Shown: positions 11,601-21,256 of the stretch, piece after piece
How the letters are laid out: the number at the start of each line of letters is the position of its first letter
Position numbering within the stretch: position 1 is the first letter of the stretch
DNA from: Picochlorum sp. 'celeri'
Taxonomy: Eukaryota; Chlorophyta; Trebouxiophyceae
Assembly (NCBI GenBank): GCA_010909725.1
Contig: JAACMV010000030.1
Location: 620,001-684,000 of the forward strand
Reading direction: 5' to 3'
DNA length: 64,000 bases
Made by a program: the position numbers and the translations under genes
Notes under the pieces: generated by a model
What the model was told of the DNA's origin: nothing
Databases searched by the model: none
The model's input: only the letters and a program-made list of their open reading frames with translations

Positions 11601-13661
11601 GCTGGGTGCTAAAATCGGTAAAAGGTGTAGGATTGACACAGTACATATATACGAGCCAGACCTGGTATTCATAGGTGAAAATGTAGTGATTGAAGAAGAG
11701 GTCCATGTCTCCAGTTCTATAGTCAGTCCTCCTGGTTTAATATCTTCCAAGGTGCCATCTTTGACTCTTTCAACCATTTTAGTTGGAGATAATAGTAAAC
11801 TACTAAGAAAGTGTGTTGTTCAAGCTGGGGCAAGGATTCCTCAGAATACCATATTGAGACCGTATGGGACAAACTATTCTGTTGGATCTGTTCTGAGGTC
11901 TAATGACCCAAAATATGACAAGTTTGATGTGGAATTGCATATGTCATCGCCAACCTACATCCTCGCTCGATTGACGATTACGTTGCTTAATATCATATCA
12001 TATTATCCTGGATGTATGCTGGCTTACTCAGTGGCTGCCTGGAGTTATTCGATCAAACCTACAGACTTTCTGTACTGGCTGTATTATCTCAGCGTGAATG
12101 GTCCCCTCCAGGTGCAGATGTGACTGTCAGGTTCATCATGCTTCCGATCGTTTTAATTGTGTTTGGATTGTTCATCTTGGCATTTTGCCACAATTTTTCT
12201 CAATTATGGTACCATTTTGATCTGGAAGACAATAATGATGGGTAAATTTTCTAAGGGTCGCCATCTCAAATCTCAAAAAGAATTCTTTTCATACCTGGTG
12301 CTGAAAGAGCTATGGAGAATGCCCTTTGGATTTATATTTGAAAGAAACATATGCATAGTTTATTCTTTACAAATCCAATGTACAGGCTTTTTGGGTTGTG
12401 ACGTAGGAGTGGACTGCATCATTTGTGGAATACTGAGCAGAAGCTATTTCTCTGGGCCATAAGTTCTGATGCAGGGGGGATTTCAGGATTCCAAACAGTT
12501 GATAAAGATGGGGTTGTTTGCCCAATAAAGATAGGAGATGGTGCTTCCTATGGACATTCGACATTTTACCCTGGATGCACAGTCGGTGCTTTTTCCATTG
12601 TTGGGAATGAAACAGATGTGCCTGCAAATTCCACCGTAGAGCAAGGGTATAACTTACAGGGGGATCTCTTGTTCCCTGGTGGGGTGCTACAAAATTATTC
12701 AACGTCATCCATGGACACAGATGCAGAAAAAATGGATCCAAGCGAAGATGATTCTCTTCAAAATGTTTTGAAGACGCCCAAATTTGATATCTTTGCTCCA
12801 GATGCATTGAATGTTACTCCCAAACTCATTATGACATCAATCCTCAGGTCAATCAGAACTGTCTTTCTCTTTCTTTTATTTGAATGCTTGAATCTCCTGG
12901 TTGCTTTTGGTCCTTTATCGATAGTATTCACCACGCTGTACCGAGAACTTCATTGGACCTACGAGTGGAGTATAGCAGAGTGTATTTTTGGGGCAGCAAC
13001 AACTGTTCTCCCATGCATGCTTCTTAGTGCTTTCCTATGCGCAATATGGTTGCGTGTGCAAGTCATAATTCTCAGAGGAAATAAAATTTGGAGAAAGGAG
13101 AAAGTCCCGGTCAATAACCTGTCTAGCAGGCTGCTGATGTCTGCAATATTCAGGTGTTTGATCATACTGGACTCTTTGCGGGGGACGCGTATATACACAT
13201 ACCTACTGCGCCTATCGGGGTGGAAAATTGGAAAGAAATCCATTATTTTTGGAGTTCCCAATGTTGAAATACCATTAATGGAAGCTGGAGATGTGATTTT
13301 GGAAAGTGATGCAAAAATTGCAACACACTACATTCAGTCTGGTGAATTCTACAACAAGCCACTCAAAGTGGGATCGGGATCCTGGTTTCAGACGCGCTGC
13401 AGAGTGCTCGGGGTCAAATCCGTTGGAGCTGCTTCAAGAATTCTGCCAGGTAGCATGGTCATGCCCAATGAAGAAATACAAGACAGTCTCATCTGGGGTG
13501 GGGTGCCTGCAACACCCCTATCCTCTGCTGTCGGTGCAGATGATGAAAGCGATGTTCAGAAGCAACTGTCTAGAATTCTAACCAAATCTCTCAGTAATTG
13601 GGAGTCCATTCAACCATGGCAAACAGTAGACTATTCAGAATTGAATGGTCATAGTGGCTGA
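5645..13661 (+). CDS. FAAL-ACP-C-A-PCP-hexapeptide-repeat lipopeptide synthetase-like protein (frame broken)
   Basis: About 2,650 residues if frame breaks are bridged. Order: fatty-acyl-AMP ligase (LQFTSGSTGDPKG ~197, MPQYHDFGL, RTGDLGY ~450); acyl carrier (FFALGGSSLQ, Ser ~663); condensation domain (HHAIAD ~850); amino-acid adenylation domain (EFTSGSSGRPKG ~1327, SYGPTETT, YHTGDLVRW); second carrier (FFEIGGSSLNAG ~1737); then a membrane plus hexapeptide-repeat C-terminus like bacterial Pls/PosA-type synthetases. By family logic it would activate a fatty acid, load it and acylate one amino acid; the C-terminus may release or move the product. Exon 1 ends at 7977; a 67-nt intron (GTGGGT...ATGCAG) splits the condensation domain. 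From 10125 to 12424 the frame breaks eleven times, each fixable by one base in a homopolymer; the rest is clean. It is either a young pseudogene or local sequence error. Bacterial origin is likely; product unknown. Confidence 0.8.
7978..8044 (+). other. spliceosomal intron inside the lipopeptide synthetase
   Basis: Removing 67 nt from GTGGGTAAATGG to TTAATGCAG restores the condensation-domain frame (ESL-R-TSIHESDDG). The Arg codon is split by the intron. The intron argues that the gene is settled in a eukaryotic nuclear genome and is not bacterial contamination. Confidence 0.85.
10125..12424 (+). other. cluster of single-base homopolymer indels in the synthetase
   Basis: Protein similarity demands frame changes at about 10125 (AAA, one short), 10478 (AAA, short), 11009 (TT, short), 11216 (AA, one extra), 11397 (TT, short), 11450 (TTTTT, extra), 12103 (CCCC, short), 12183 (TTTT, extra), 12345 (AAA, short), 12393 (GGG, extra) and 12422 (TTT, short). 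Each is a one-base change in a run, and after each the domain motifs resume in the expected order. Confidence 0.75.
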
Positions 13662-13804
13662 AAGATACTTTGGTGGGAAACTCCAGGAGTGACGTGTGGG
13701 GCGACTAGAGCAGAGACCTTTCCCCTATTTTTCAGAATTCTGACTCATGCAATGCAGTAGAGTATGTGTTCGACACCTTATCTCTCCTTGCTCCATATGT
13801 TACA

Positions 13805-14331
13805 ATATCTTCTTCTCGCCTATAGTTACCCTTGTACTTTCCACCAAGACTCAACATGCAGTAGGAGTGCTGGTATTGCATTCTGACTCACTACGAGCTC
13901 AATTTTTAGCTCTCCGAGCTCATAGTCGCTCGAGGCATGTTGTATCGCTTTTGAATTAGGATGCGCATATTCTTATTCGCTCGCTCGGACACTGTCATCA
14001 GGTATTGGCTGGTGAATAAACTTTGGGAGGAGCACTGGCTCTTCCTCCAACAGTTTTCTTGCATTCTTGACAATCTTTCTGATTCTTTCGATCACCAGTT
14101 TATGATGAGATCGACACGCTGTTTCTGTCAAAAATTTCGTTCCATCGCACTTGTTTTTTATATTGATCCCCTTCTTCCGCAACTCTCCTCCACAGTTGCA
14201 GAGACCCAACCTGGACTTTACACGTTTTCTCTTGGCTATCGTCATAGGAGCTAGAAGCGCGACGATTGATCTCAAAAATTGAATTATAACCTATCAACGG
14301 TAATAAAGATTATATTTTTGGTTGAGATTGG
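13805..14331. repeat. direct repeat copy 2 (527 bp)
   Basis: Near-identical to 2371..2897 in the same orientation. It sits between the 3' end of the synthetase and the 3' end of the DUG fusion gene. Mismatches to copy 1 fall near 13829, 13851, 13942, 13945 and 13957; the rest is identical. Together the two copies bracket the CGS and synthetase genes. Confidence 0.9.
13973..14245 (-). CDS. hypothetical 90-aa ORF inside direct repeat copy 2
   Basis: Identical to the frame in copy 1 (2539..2811): basic, with CNCGG and ACRSHH motifs and no recognised family. It may be a remnant or a chance frame. Confidence 0.25.
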   Translation of the reverse strand: MTIAKRKRVKSRLGLCNCGGELRKKGINIKNKCDGTKFLTETACRSHHKLVIERIRKIVKNARKLLEEEPVLLPKFIHQPIPDDSVRASE

Positions 14332-14430
14332 GACGTCTACTGCATTATTTGTCGAATCCCGCGATGGTTGTTAGTTGAGCGCCACGTCATCATTCAACTG
14401 TCGTTGGAACTATCTATTTGTCTCTCCTTG

Positions 14431-14435
14431 TTACA
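14431..14435 (-). terminator. TGTAA poly(A) signal of the DUG fusion gene
   Basis: TGTAA on the minus strand 10 nt after the stop codon. Confidence 0.5.
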
Positions 14436-14445
14436 TACCAAGGTA

Positions 14446-17400
14446 TTACTTTTTATCGAATGATTTCAAGAGATGTTTGATGACTGACTTTCCTCTGAAA
14501 AGATTGAGTCTTCGTATGCGTTCGTTTGATAAGTGGCAGTTGTCTGAACTCTGGCCCATTGGGAGGAGCAAGGCAGGAGCGTGGAGAAGTTTCTCCAAGG
14601 CCGATGCCACAGGCATGGTGCCTCCTTCTCTAACAAGGAGTGGTGTCTCTTTCCACACGTCTTGAATAGCGCTCTCTGCGAGTTTAACAAGCTTGCAATT
14701 TGGATCTGCTTCCCACCAGTCTCCGACTGAGTGGACAGTGATTTTGATCGAATTGCCGGATCGAAGCTTTGCGAATTCATGCTTGAGATGATCTGTAAGT
14801 CTTTTGATGATGGATTCAGAATCCTGGTTTGGTACAAATCGGACCGACACTTTGCCCACAGCGGCTCTGGGGATGACTGAGAATCGTGTTGGGCCAAATC
14901 GATAGTGTGCTGTGTCTTCGTCTTCTGCTGTTCCTACTCTCACGTCGACAACACTGAGGGTCGGCTGGCACCAACGAGCCCATAGCAATTCTTCTTCTGT
15001 TCGACCTACAGTAAGTTCCTTGACACCGAGGTATGCACGGTATCCTTCGAGGGAGAATTCGTTCGAGTCCTCCAGTCGCTGCATGGCAATGTCAAGGCAG
15101 CTCTCTTTGACATCTTCATAAAATCCTGGAACACAAACATTGCTTCTCGAGTCTACAAGCGATGCTAGTAGCTTTGTAAGATCTGCTAAAGGCTCTGAAA
15201 ATACGCCTCCTTCGTTTCCAGAATGCAAGTCTTTTGCAGGACCCCGAATCTCAACGCTCATGTTCATCATGCCCCTCATGCCATATGTGATGCATGGATG
15301 TGCTTCGCCAACCCACAAGGTGTTTGAGATGAAAATCGCCTCGGTTCCCTCGAACCAACGAATGTTATCTTGCACGGCTTCTTTGAATCCTATACTTCCG
15401 TTTTCTTCCTCACCTTCAAACAAAAATGCAACATTGACTGGCATTTTCCCCGAGCCGTCTTCACTGTATCGAAGTTCTTCCAACATTTCTCGCACAGCAA
15501 ATATGAAGGCTAATATCGGTCCCTTGTTGTCGCTCACACCTCGACCAATGTAGTACCCATCCTTGGCATGAAGCTCGAATGGATAATGGCTCCAGTCTGG
15601 TTCCATGGCAGGCTGGACATCATAATGCCCATAAAAGGTGATGGTTTTCAATGCAGGATCATTGCCTATACGTCCCATAACCAGAGGATTTTTTCCCTCC
15701 ATAGTTGGTGCTAATTTCACTTCTGCTCCAATGCTTTCCAAAAGACGAAGAAGAAATTTCGCTCCCTGAAAGCAGTCCTGCTTTCTTCCTGGATCAGCAC
15801 TCACAGTCTGAATTTTGATAAAGGAACGAAGAGATTTCTCAAACTCCCTCTCAATCCTTGCTGATATAGCAGCGCTAGTTGTGTCAAGTTTGCTTGGGAC
15901 TCTTCTGATAATATCAGGTGTCTTTGACCTAATGATTCCATTTTCTTCAATCTCCAATTCATCATCACCATCACACACACATGCATCATGCAGTGAAATC
16001 TCCCCATCGTCAGAGCACACAATTACATATGGCGGGGATATCACACATGCCATACAAGGTGGAGCATGATAATAAAGTGAATCAAAGCCTATAATCCTTG
16101 GTATAGCCTCAAATACCTTGAGGCATGACAAGGTCTGAAAATCCCAGAGACGCACAGTCCCATCAGCAGATGAACTTGCAAACATGCCCAATCCTTCGTG
16201 TGCCGATATGCTGAGCACCGATGATTCATGACCACGAAGAATATCACAGCAAACCCACGTTTCCAAATCCCAAACTCTCACCACACTGTCCCTCCCTCCT
16301 GACAACAGAAAACCTTTGATTCGAGTTAATGCAAGAACTGAGCCACGGTGACCACGCAACACCTTTTGAAAAGATAAATCCTCCGCACTCCATACTCGTA
16401 TCGTTGAATCATGACTTCCACTACAAACGACATCATCACAAACAGACAAACATGTAACAGAAGAACAATGCCCCTTGGTTGCAAACGTTGTACATATGGG
16501 GTCAACCTTGTTCTTCTCCAATGACAGAGAAAACTTGTCCAGGTCCTTATCTCGTCCAAACAATGGATGCCTCAACTTTTTCTTCTCTATTCTGTTATCC
16601 CGTGACGTATTCAAAAGCGACTCTGGCGAATACTTTTTAATCCTGCAGTCCACACTGCCCACAAACGCTGCTCCAGATGCATCACACGCCAATGCAGTAA
16701 TGGACGCTTTCGAATTCGTTTTCACAACAGATATACACTCGAATGTTTTCAAATCCCATAAACGAATCGTCTCAGCACCAGCACTCATCAAATATTCCCC
16801 AGCAAAATCAATTCTTCGAATAGGGTCTCTGTGCCCCTGAAGAGTCTTGATGCATGTATAATCTGATAGCGCCCACACACGGATCAACCCATCCGCACCG
16901 CCACTAAATAAATATTCTTCATTACTCTTGACTGTCGTCACCGGACCTCGATGTCCACTCAACACATGACAAGGATCCTGCATTGATCGAGGCGTCACAG
17001 CATCATCCAACCTCAAATCATTCTCCCCTCCACCCCTAGGAGTCGTCCCACCAGATCCCGACTTCAAACTCCCACTCCTCAGAATACCCTTTTTACACTT
17101 TCCTGAATGTGCTGCATCGAGTCCTCCATCCACGAGTTTCTCATCCACAGTCTCCAAACACCTATACACCTCTTCATTATCAGGATGCTCCCCTTCGTTC
17201 GCAATCCACGCCTTGAATACAGTCAAAATCCCTTTACTATCCTTGGATATCACTAAAGCTGTATTTGGCTCCACAGCATTCCAATCAGACGTACAATCAG
17301 TCACAGGCTCTGATGCCACGAGACACACCCGTGTCTCACTCCCAGCATACGACAACCCATAATTACCCTCACCAATCACCGCGCCACCACGCTTCCCAGT

Positions 17401-18216
17401 AGCACTTCCAGACGGCTGAGACGACGAATGAATCGTTTTGGATGCTTGAGACGCCAAAGAGGTCGTATGACAGGCCTGAGATCTGTCATACGAATACCCC
17501 TCTGCGTAATACAGCGACGCAGGAATGGTATCCGGATCATCAGCATACCTCGTCGCCACCGTCGTCACCCCATCCGTCACAACAAAGTTCAATAAACTCG
17601 TCCCTTCAATCCCATTCTCTTTTTGCACCCGAGTGATTGTCGACACAGTCGCCTGTATCGCCCGCAACAGCACTTCAGGCGTCTGCCTCTTCTTGGTATC
17701 AGGAAGATGATGCAGAAACAGTCCAAAGCACACCGCACTATCACTATGAAAACTTTGAACAGCATTATATGCTTCATCATTCATAATACTAATCAGCTGC
17801 CGACGAATATCCAGAAACCCCGCCACAACACCATTATGCATGAAGAGATAATTCTCATGAGCAAAAGGATGACAATTCTGCTCACTCACCGGCATCCCCG
17901 GGTACGCCGCACGCACATGAGCAAAAATAAGACCACTCTCCAACTTCATCGCAAGCCTGTTCAGATTATCATTGTTCCACGCTGGCGTCACTGATGTAAA
18001 TGTACAAGGACTGGCATCGTTCATGGAACAGGGCGAGTACCACCCTATACCAAAACCATCTCCATTCAGATTTCCATATCCCAAATGACATGGCAGGCTA
18101 CTATCATTCCTCCGCTCCCGAGCCTCGTAGCTTTGCTTGATAATTGACCGAGAGGGCCAGAGCACGACATCCGCAACCAAAATTTCAGGCCCGACATAGG
18201 CCATCAACCGACACAT
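14446..18216 (-). CDS. DUG3-WD40-DUG2 fusion: glutathione-degrading amidotransferase/peptidase
   Basis: 1,256 residues with no visible intron. Residues 1 to ~360 are a class II glutamine-amidotransferase (Ntn) domain. It begins MCRLMAY, so Cys2 would be the nucleophile after Met removal, and LNGDGFGIGWY, HVRAAYPG and CHPFAHENYLFMHNG follow. WD40 repeats run from ~410 to ~760 (LSGHRGPVTT, LQGHRDPIRR, LRGHRGSVLA, LRGHESSVLS). From ~800 to the end is an M20 metallopeptidase: YGHYDVQPAMEPDW, GRGVSDNKGP and FEGEEENGSIG carry the metal ligands and catalytic Glu. In yeast the same parts are two proteins, Dug3 (amidotransferase) and Dug2 (WD40 plus M20-like), which cleave the gamma-glutamyl bond of glutathione in the cytosol. 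Here they are one chain in the order DUG3-DUG2. A misassembly is unlikely because the frame is unbroken. Confidence 0.92.
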   Translation of the reverse strand: MCRLMAYVGPEILVADVVLWPSRSIIKQSYEARERRNDSSLPCHLGYGNLNGDGFGIGWYSPCSMNDASPCTFTSVTPAWNNDNLNRLAMKLESGLIFAHVRAAYPGMPVSEQNCHPFAHENYLFMHNGVVAGFLDIRRQLISIMNDEAYNAVQSFHSDSAVCFGLFLHHLPDTKKRQTPEVLLRAIQATVSTITRVQKENGIEGTSLLNFVVTDGVTTVATRYADDPDTIPASLYYAEGYSYDRSQACHTTSLASQASKTIHSSSQPSGSATGKRGGAVIGEGNYGLSYAGSETRVCLVASEPVTDCTSDWNAVEPNTALVISKDSKGILTVFKAWIANEGEHPDNEEVYRCLETVDEKLVDGGLDAAHSGKCKKGILRSGSLKSGSGGTTPRGGGENDLRLDDAVTPRSMQDPCHVLSGHRGPVTTVKSNEEYLFSGGADGLIRVWALSDYTCIKTLQGHRDPIRRIDFAGEYLMSAGAETIRLWDLKTFECISVVKTNSKASITALACDASGAAFVGSVDCRIKKYSPESLLNTSRDNRIEKKKLRHPLFGRDKDLDKFSLSLEKNKVDPICTTFATKGHCSSVTCLSVCDDVVCSGSHDSTIRVWSAEDLSFQKVLRGHRGSVLALTRIKGFLLSGGRDSVVRVWDLETWVCCDILRGHESSVLSISAHEGLGMFASSSADGTVRLWDFQTLSCLKVFEAIPRIIGFDSLYYHAPPCMACVISPPYVIVCSDDGEISLHDACVCDGDDELEIEENGIIRSKTPDIIRRVPSKLDTTSAAISARIEREFEKSLRSFIKIQTVSADPGRKQDCFQGAKFLLRLLESIGAEVKLAPTMEGKNPLVMGRIGNDPALKTITFYGHYDVQPAMEPDWSHYPFELHAKDGYYIGRGVSDNKGPILAFIFAVREMLEELRYSEDGSGKMPVNVAFLFEGEEENGSIGFKEAVQDNIRWFEGTEAIFISNTLWVGEAHPCITYGMRGMMNMSVEIRGPAKDLHSGNEGGVFSEPLADLTKLLASLVDSRSNVCVPGFYEDVKESCLDIAMQRLEDSNEFSLEGYRAYLGVKELTVGRTEEELLWARWCQPTLSVVDVRVGTAEDEDTAHYRFGPTRFSVIPRAAVGKVSVRFVPNQDSESIIKRLTDHLKHEFAKLRSGNSIKITVHSVGDWWEADPNCKLVKLAESAIQDVWKETPLLVREGGTMPVASALEKLLHAPALLLPMGQSSDNCHLSNERIRRLNLFRGKSVIKHLLKSFDKK

Positions 18217-19005
18217 TGGTATCTAATATCAATATAATTCTAAATTATGGACATTCTTGGCACTATTCTTGAGCAATACTGGATGACAAGACCAAGAAGG
18301 GCATGCATTTACATCTTCCTATCAAAGAAACTATTTGATAGGAGAAGAACACATCCTCTCCGCGGTCGTTGTGAGACGTGTCCAGGCAGGTCATGTGAGA
18401 TTGACAGCTACCTTCAGACGAATAACCGATTACAGTATTATACCTAGACAACGTGTCTAGTAATACTTTTCAAGTTCTCAGTCGTTGTGACTGATCATAC
18501 GACCTAAGGATCGCACGCACCGAACATCCTCGGCGGGGTCGACTAGAAGGTGGGTGCAACTATGATGGAGACTTTCCTTTGCTTCTATTCATCTTTATTG
18601 GCATAATGGTGGGGAGAGTGGAATGTATGGGTGTATTCCTGGCATTCACGCGCGGGGTGGCAGAGGGACAGAGCACTGTCCGATCTCTGTCAACCTTTGT
18701 GAAGAATGATGGCCATCTATCTCTATGATTCATATGATAAACAAGAATGGGAGATTGCGCGTGCCTTTTTCACGCATGGGCAAGGTCGATGGCGCCATGC
18801 GTGGGAGGATTGTGAATGCCAGAAATTCATCCCTGTCATGTCATGCCTCGGTTGGAGGGTTGTAGCATCTCTTTGCGACTGTATTAGTGCATTGGTTGGA
18901 ATTCATGTGTGTATGTGTGGGTGTAGGGTGTGTCTGCGACTGGCATTCTAGAAGGATTTGACGCGGCAAAGACCTGGTTTGCGACCAGAGTGGAAATTGA
19001 CGGCG
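18217..19005. other. intergenic region with a long imperfect hairpin
   Basis: About 790 bp upstream of both the DUG fusion (minus) and the LRAT-like gene (plus), so it probably holds two divergent promoters. An inverted repeat occupies 18434..18467. A frame of 82 codons near 18706..18951 was not accepted as a gene. Confidence 0.45.
18434..18467. repeat. 34-bp inverted repeat
   Basis: AGTATTA, TAC, CTAGACA, ACG, TGTCTAG, TAATACT: two nested pairs of 7-bp arms, interrupted on one side only by TAC. It lies ~220 bp upstream of the DUG fusion start and could form a cruciform or bind a dimeric regulator. Confidence 0.55.
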
Positions 19006-20256
19006 ATGCTGGCGATTCGAGATTCTTTTTCATCTAATGATGGTGCTTACGAAGCGACGACCAGTTCTGTGCCGTCTGGGAGGGGTCGAGAGGAGAGGGC
19101 GTCCTCGGTGGTCAGGATGAGACATCCGGGTCTGTTGACACGGCCTTTGTCGATGAGTAAATCGAGCAGTTCTCCTGCGTTGAAGCATTTGTGTATGAAT
19201 GCTGCGGATGGAGACTTGGAAGTGTATGTAGTGCTGAGGAATTTTCAGGAATTTGGTGGGGGGATTTTTCACAGGCTTCCAGAGCCCTTGAGAAATGGCC
19301 TCAGAGATAGTGGCGTATGCCATTATATGACGGTGTTCAAGCAAAAGGATGGCACCATGGTTCAGTTTGATTTCGGTCCTGCAGCCGGGGGGGATATCCA
19401 CGTGGCTGGACCAGGCCCTCTGAATAAGAGTTCAAAGGAGAGGAAAAAGGCTGTGGTGGGCCAAGTGAGGGAGAGGAAATTGCAGGCTCTGCCAGATGCA
19501 CACATGTTTGTTGGAACAACGAATATGAGTTTGTCAGAGATTAGAGCGTGGAATAATGTGCATGCAGCGTCAGAGTATGAGCTGCATCGCTCCGATTGTA
19601 GGCATTATGTGAATGCATTGGTGAGGTATACAACTGGTATTGAGAGTGCAGCAATCTCTGCACTTCGGCATCAGGTAGCCAGGCATAAAGATTCTGGAAA
19701 AGTGTCAAGACACATGATTAGAGTAGGTCAGTATTTTACAGATGCAGCAAATTGGGACAGGGTTAGAGCCATTGGCCATGCGACCAGTGCTGCCATCATG
19801 ACGCTAGCAGGCCAGCAGACACTCGCTCGGTTTGGTGCAGTTCCCATCTTCAGATCGGTAGGATCCAAAGTGATTCCAGCATCTGCGAGAGGAGCACTGG
19901 TGCCTGTAAAGAAGGCTCTGTTCCATCGCCCAGTGTATGCCATGAGTACAGCAGCTGTAGCATCCACCATTTCCACCTCACAAGAAGTGTCAGCTAGACA
20001 TGCAGCACCAGCAGGCATTCGAAGAAACATGGTACAGACGATCCAAAGTGCCGTCAGAGTCGCCACAAATTTTGCAGATACTATGACGAAAACAGCATCC
20101 AACTTTGTCCAGGGCGCTGTGCGACGACCCACAAAAGTGGCACATCAAATCAGTGAGCAACCACGGCGGAAAGGACCCTTCTTCCTGGGAGCCTCGAGTG
20201 ATGGCAACTTTGGCCATCAAGTCCAGCACTTGGCCATGATTGCATCTCGACGATGA
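19006..20256 (+). CDS. LRAT/NlpC-P60-like thiol-fold protein, function unknown
   Basis: 416 residues from the first ATG; the frame is open further up but only with non-ATG codons. The centre has a CHYMTVFKQKDGTMVQFDFGP segment and, about 100 residues later, HRSDCRHYVNALVRYTTG. A His near a beta-strand followed by a Cys at the start of a helix in an (S/N)DCRH context is reminiscent of LRAT and NlpC/P60 papain-like folds, where His and Cys are catalytic. The N-terminal ~65 residues are Ser/Arg-rich and could be a targeting or disordered region. The C-terminal third is Ala-rich with possible membrane-associating helices (HATSAAIMTLAGQQ). If the match holds, it may be an acyltransferase or thiol hydrolase acting on lipids. 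The assignment rests on motif spacing only. Confidence 0.45.
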   Translation: MLAIRDSFSSNDGAYEATTSSVPSGRGREERASSVVRMRHPGLLTRPLSMSKSSSSPALKHLCMNAADGDLEVYVVLRNFQEFGGGIFHRLPEPLRNGLRDSGVCHYMTVFKQKDGTMVQFDFGPAAGGDIHVAGPGPLNKSSKERKKAVVGQVRERKLQALPDAHMFVGTTNMSLSEIRAWNNVHAASEYELHRSDCRHYVNALVRYTTGIESAAISALRHQVARHKDSGKVSRHMIRVGQYFTDAANWDRVRAIGHATSAAIMTLAGQQTLARFGAVPIFRSVGSKVIPASARGALVPVKKALFHRPVYAMSTAAVASTISTSQEVSARHAAPAGIRRNMVQTIQSAVRVATNFADTMTKTASNFVQGAVRRPTKVAHQISEQPRRKGPFFLGASSDGNFGHQVQHLAMIASRR

Positions 20257-20542
20257 CCCCTCCTCTTTTCTTCTTCCTCTTTTCTTCCTCTTTTTCCTTC
20301 CTCAATACTGGTCTGTTTTTCTCACATTGTTCCTGTAATAATAACGATCAACGGGCAAGCATGAATCGCATAGTATTGATGGTGGATTGAGCAATGCTCA
20401 TTCATGAGCATTCAGATTGGACTTGAGAATGAGAGTACGTCGGTAGGTAGATGCCACTGCCCTCATCCCATGTATGTATGATTCAAATATTTGTTTATTA
20501 AAAAAATAACAAATTCAGTCCGTTCCTGAATACAATAACAAT

Positions 20543-21086
20543 ATGCTCGGGGCTCTCCGTCAGTCATCGCGTGCTGCCGTGTCCATGGTATCCAAGAGAT
20601 CCATGAGCTCGGGAGTATCCTTGGCAGAGGAAATCAAAGAAATGAAAAAATGGAAGGTACGACAGGGAAGGGTTTGGCCTTTCGATACATCTCGACTCAT
20701 ACGAGAATGAGGATTCTCTCAATCGCCCCATTCTTTCTTTGTGTTCTTTATCTGTCTAACCCTTCGATCATCCAACCAATCGATACTGATGTTTATGCCA
20801 TGTCATGTCATGTAGGTGATTACAATCCTCGCTGTTCCAGTATGCGCAGGTACGTTGCCAACCTCCTTGAAGAGGCTCTTCAACGAAGGATCATGCTTGT
20901 TGTTGTTTCCTTTGTGGCATCGTCTTTATGCATATGTTAAACATATATGTGTGTGCAGTGAAAGCTTTTGTGGATCTCAGCCATGAGGAGCATCATGCAG
21001 CAGAGAGACCAGAGTATCCATACTTGAGGATTCGATCAAAAGAGTTCCCATGGGGGGACGATGGACTGTTTGAAGTGAAGCATTAA
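20543..21086 (+). CDS. COX6A: cytochrome c oxidase subunit 6A
   Basis: A nuclear-encoded small subunit of mitochondrial complex IV. Three exons, 20543..20656, 20816..20849 and 20959..21086, join in frame to 91 residues; introns are 159 and 109 nt with donors GTACGAC and GTACGTT. The N-terminus MLGALRQSSRAAVSMVSKRSMSS is an Arg/Ser-rich mitochondrial presequence. EEIKEMKKWKVITILAVPVC is the matrix-facing segment and start of the single membrane helix, and the C-terminus EYPYLRIRSKEFPWGDDGLFEVKH is the family signature. It is unusually intron-rich for its size here: two introns in 276 coding bases. Confidence 0.93.
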
Positions 21087-21256
21087 TCCATGATTGATTG
21101 ATTTTTTCTCGAGGATGCTTCCGGATCATACATCCACTCCTATATTGCTTTTGAGAAGACATGGTGTATCTTGTATTGTTGCGTCATCATACAAATATAT
21201 CTACTAGAATAATACATGTGTGTAAGAATAAGAATAGAATACTACTGCTACGATCA

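Noticed and set aside
15040..15080. GTTCGAGTCC, resembling a tRNA T-arm
   Set aside because: It lies inside the M20 domain of the DUG fusion, and no acceptor stem or anticodon arm can be folded around it. No tRNA was found elsewhere by eye.
18706..18951. Plus-strand frame of 82 codons
   Set aside because: No recognisable motif, Cys- and Trp-rich low-quality translation, no flanking splice structure; treated as chance.
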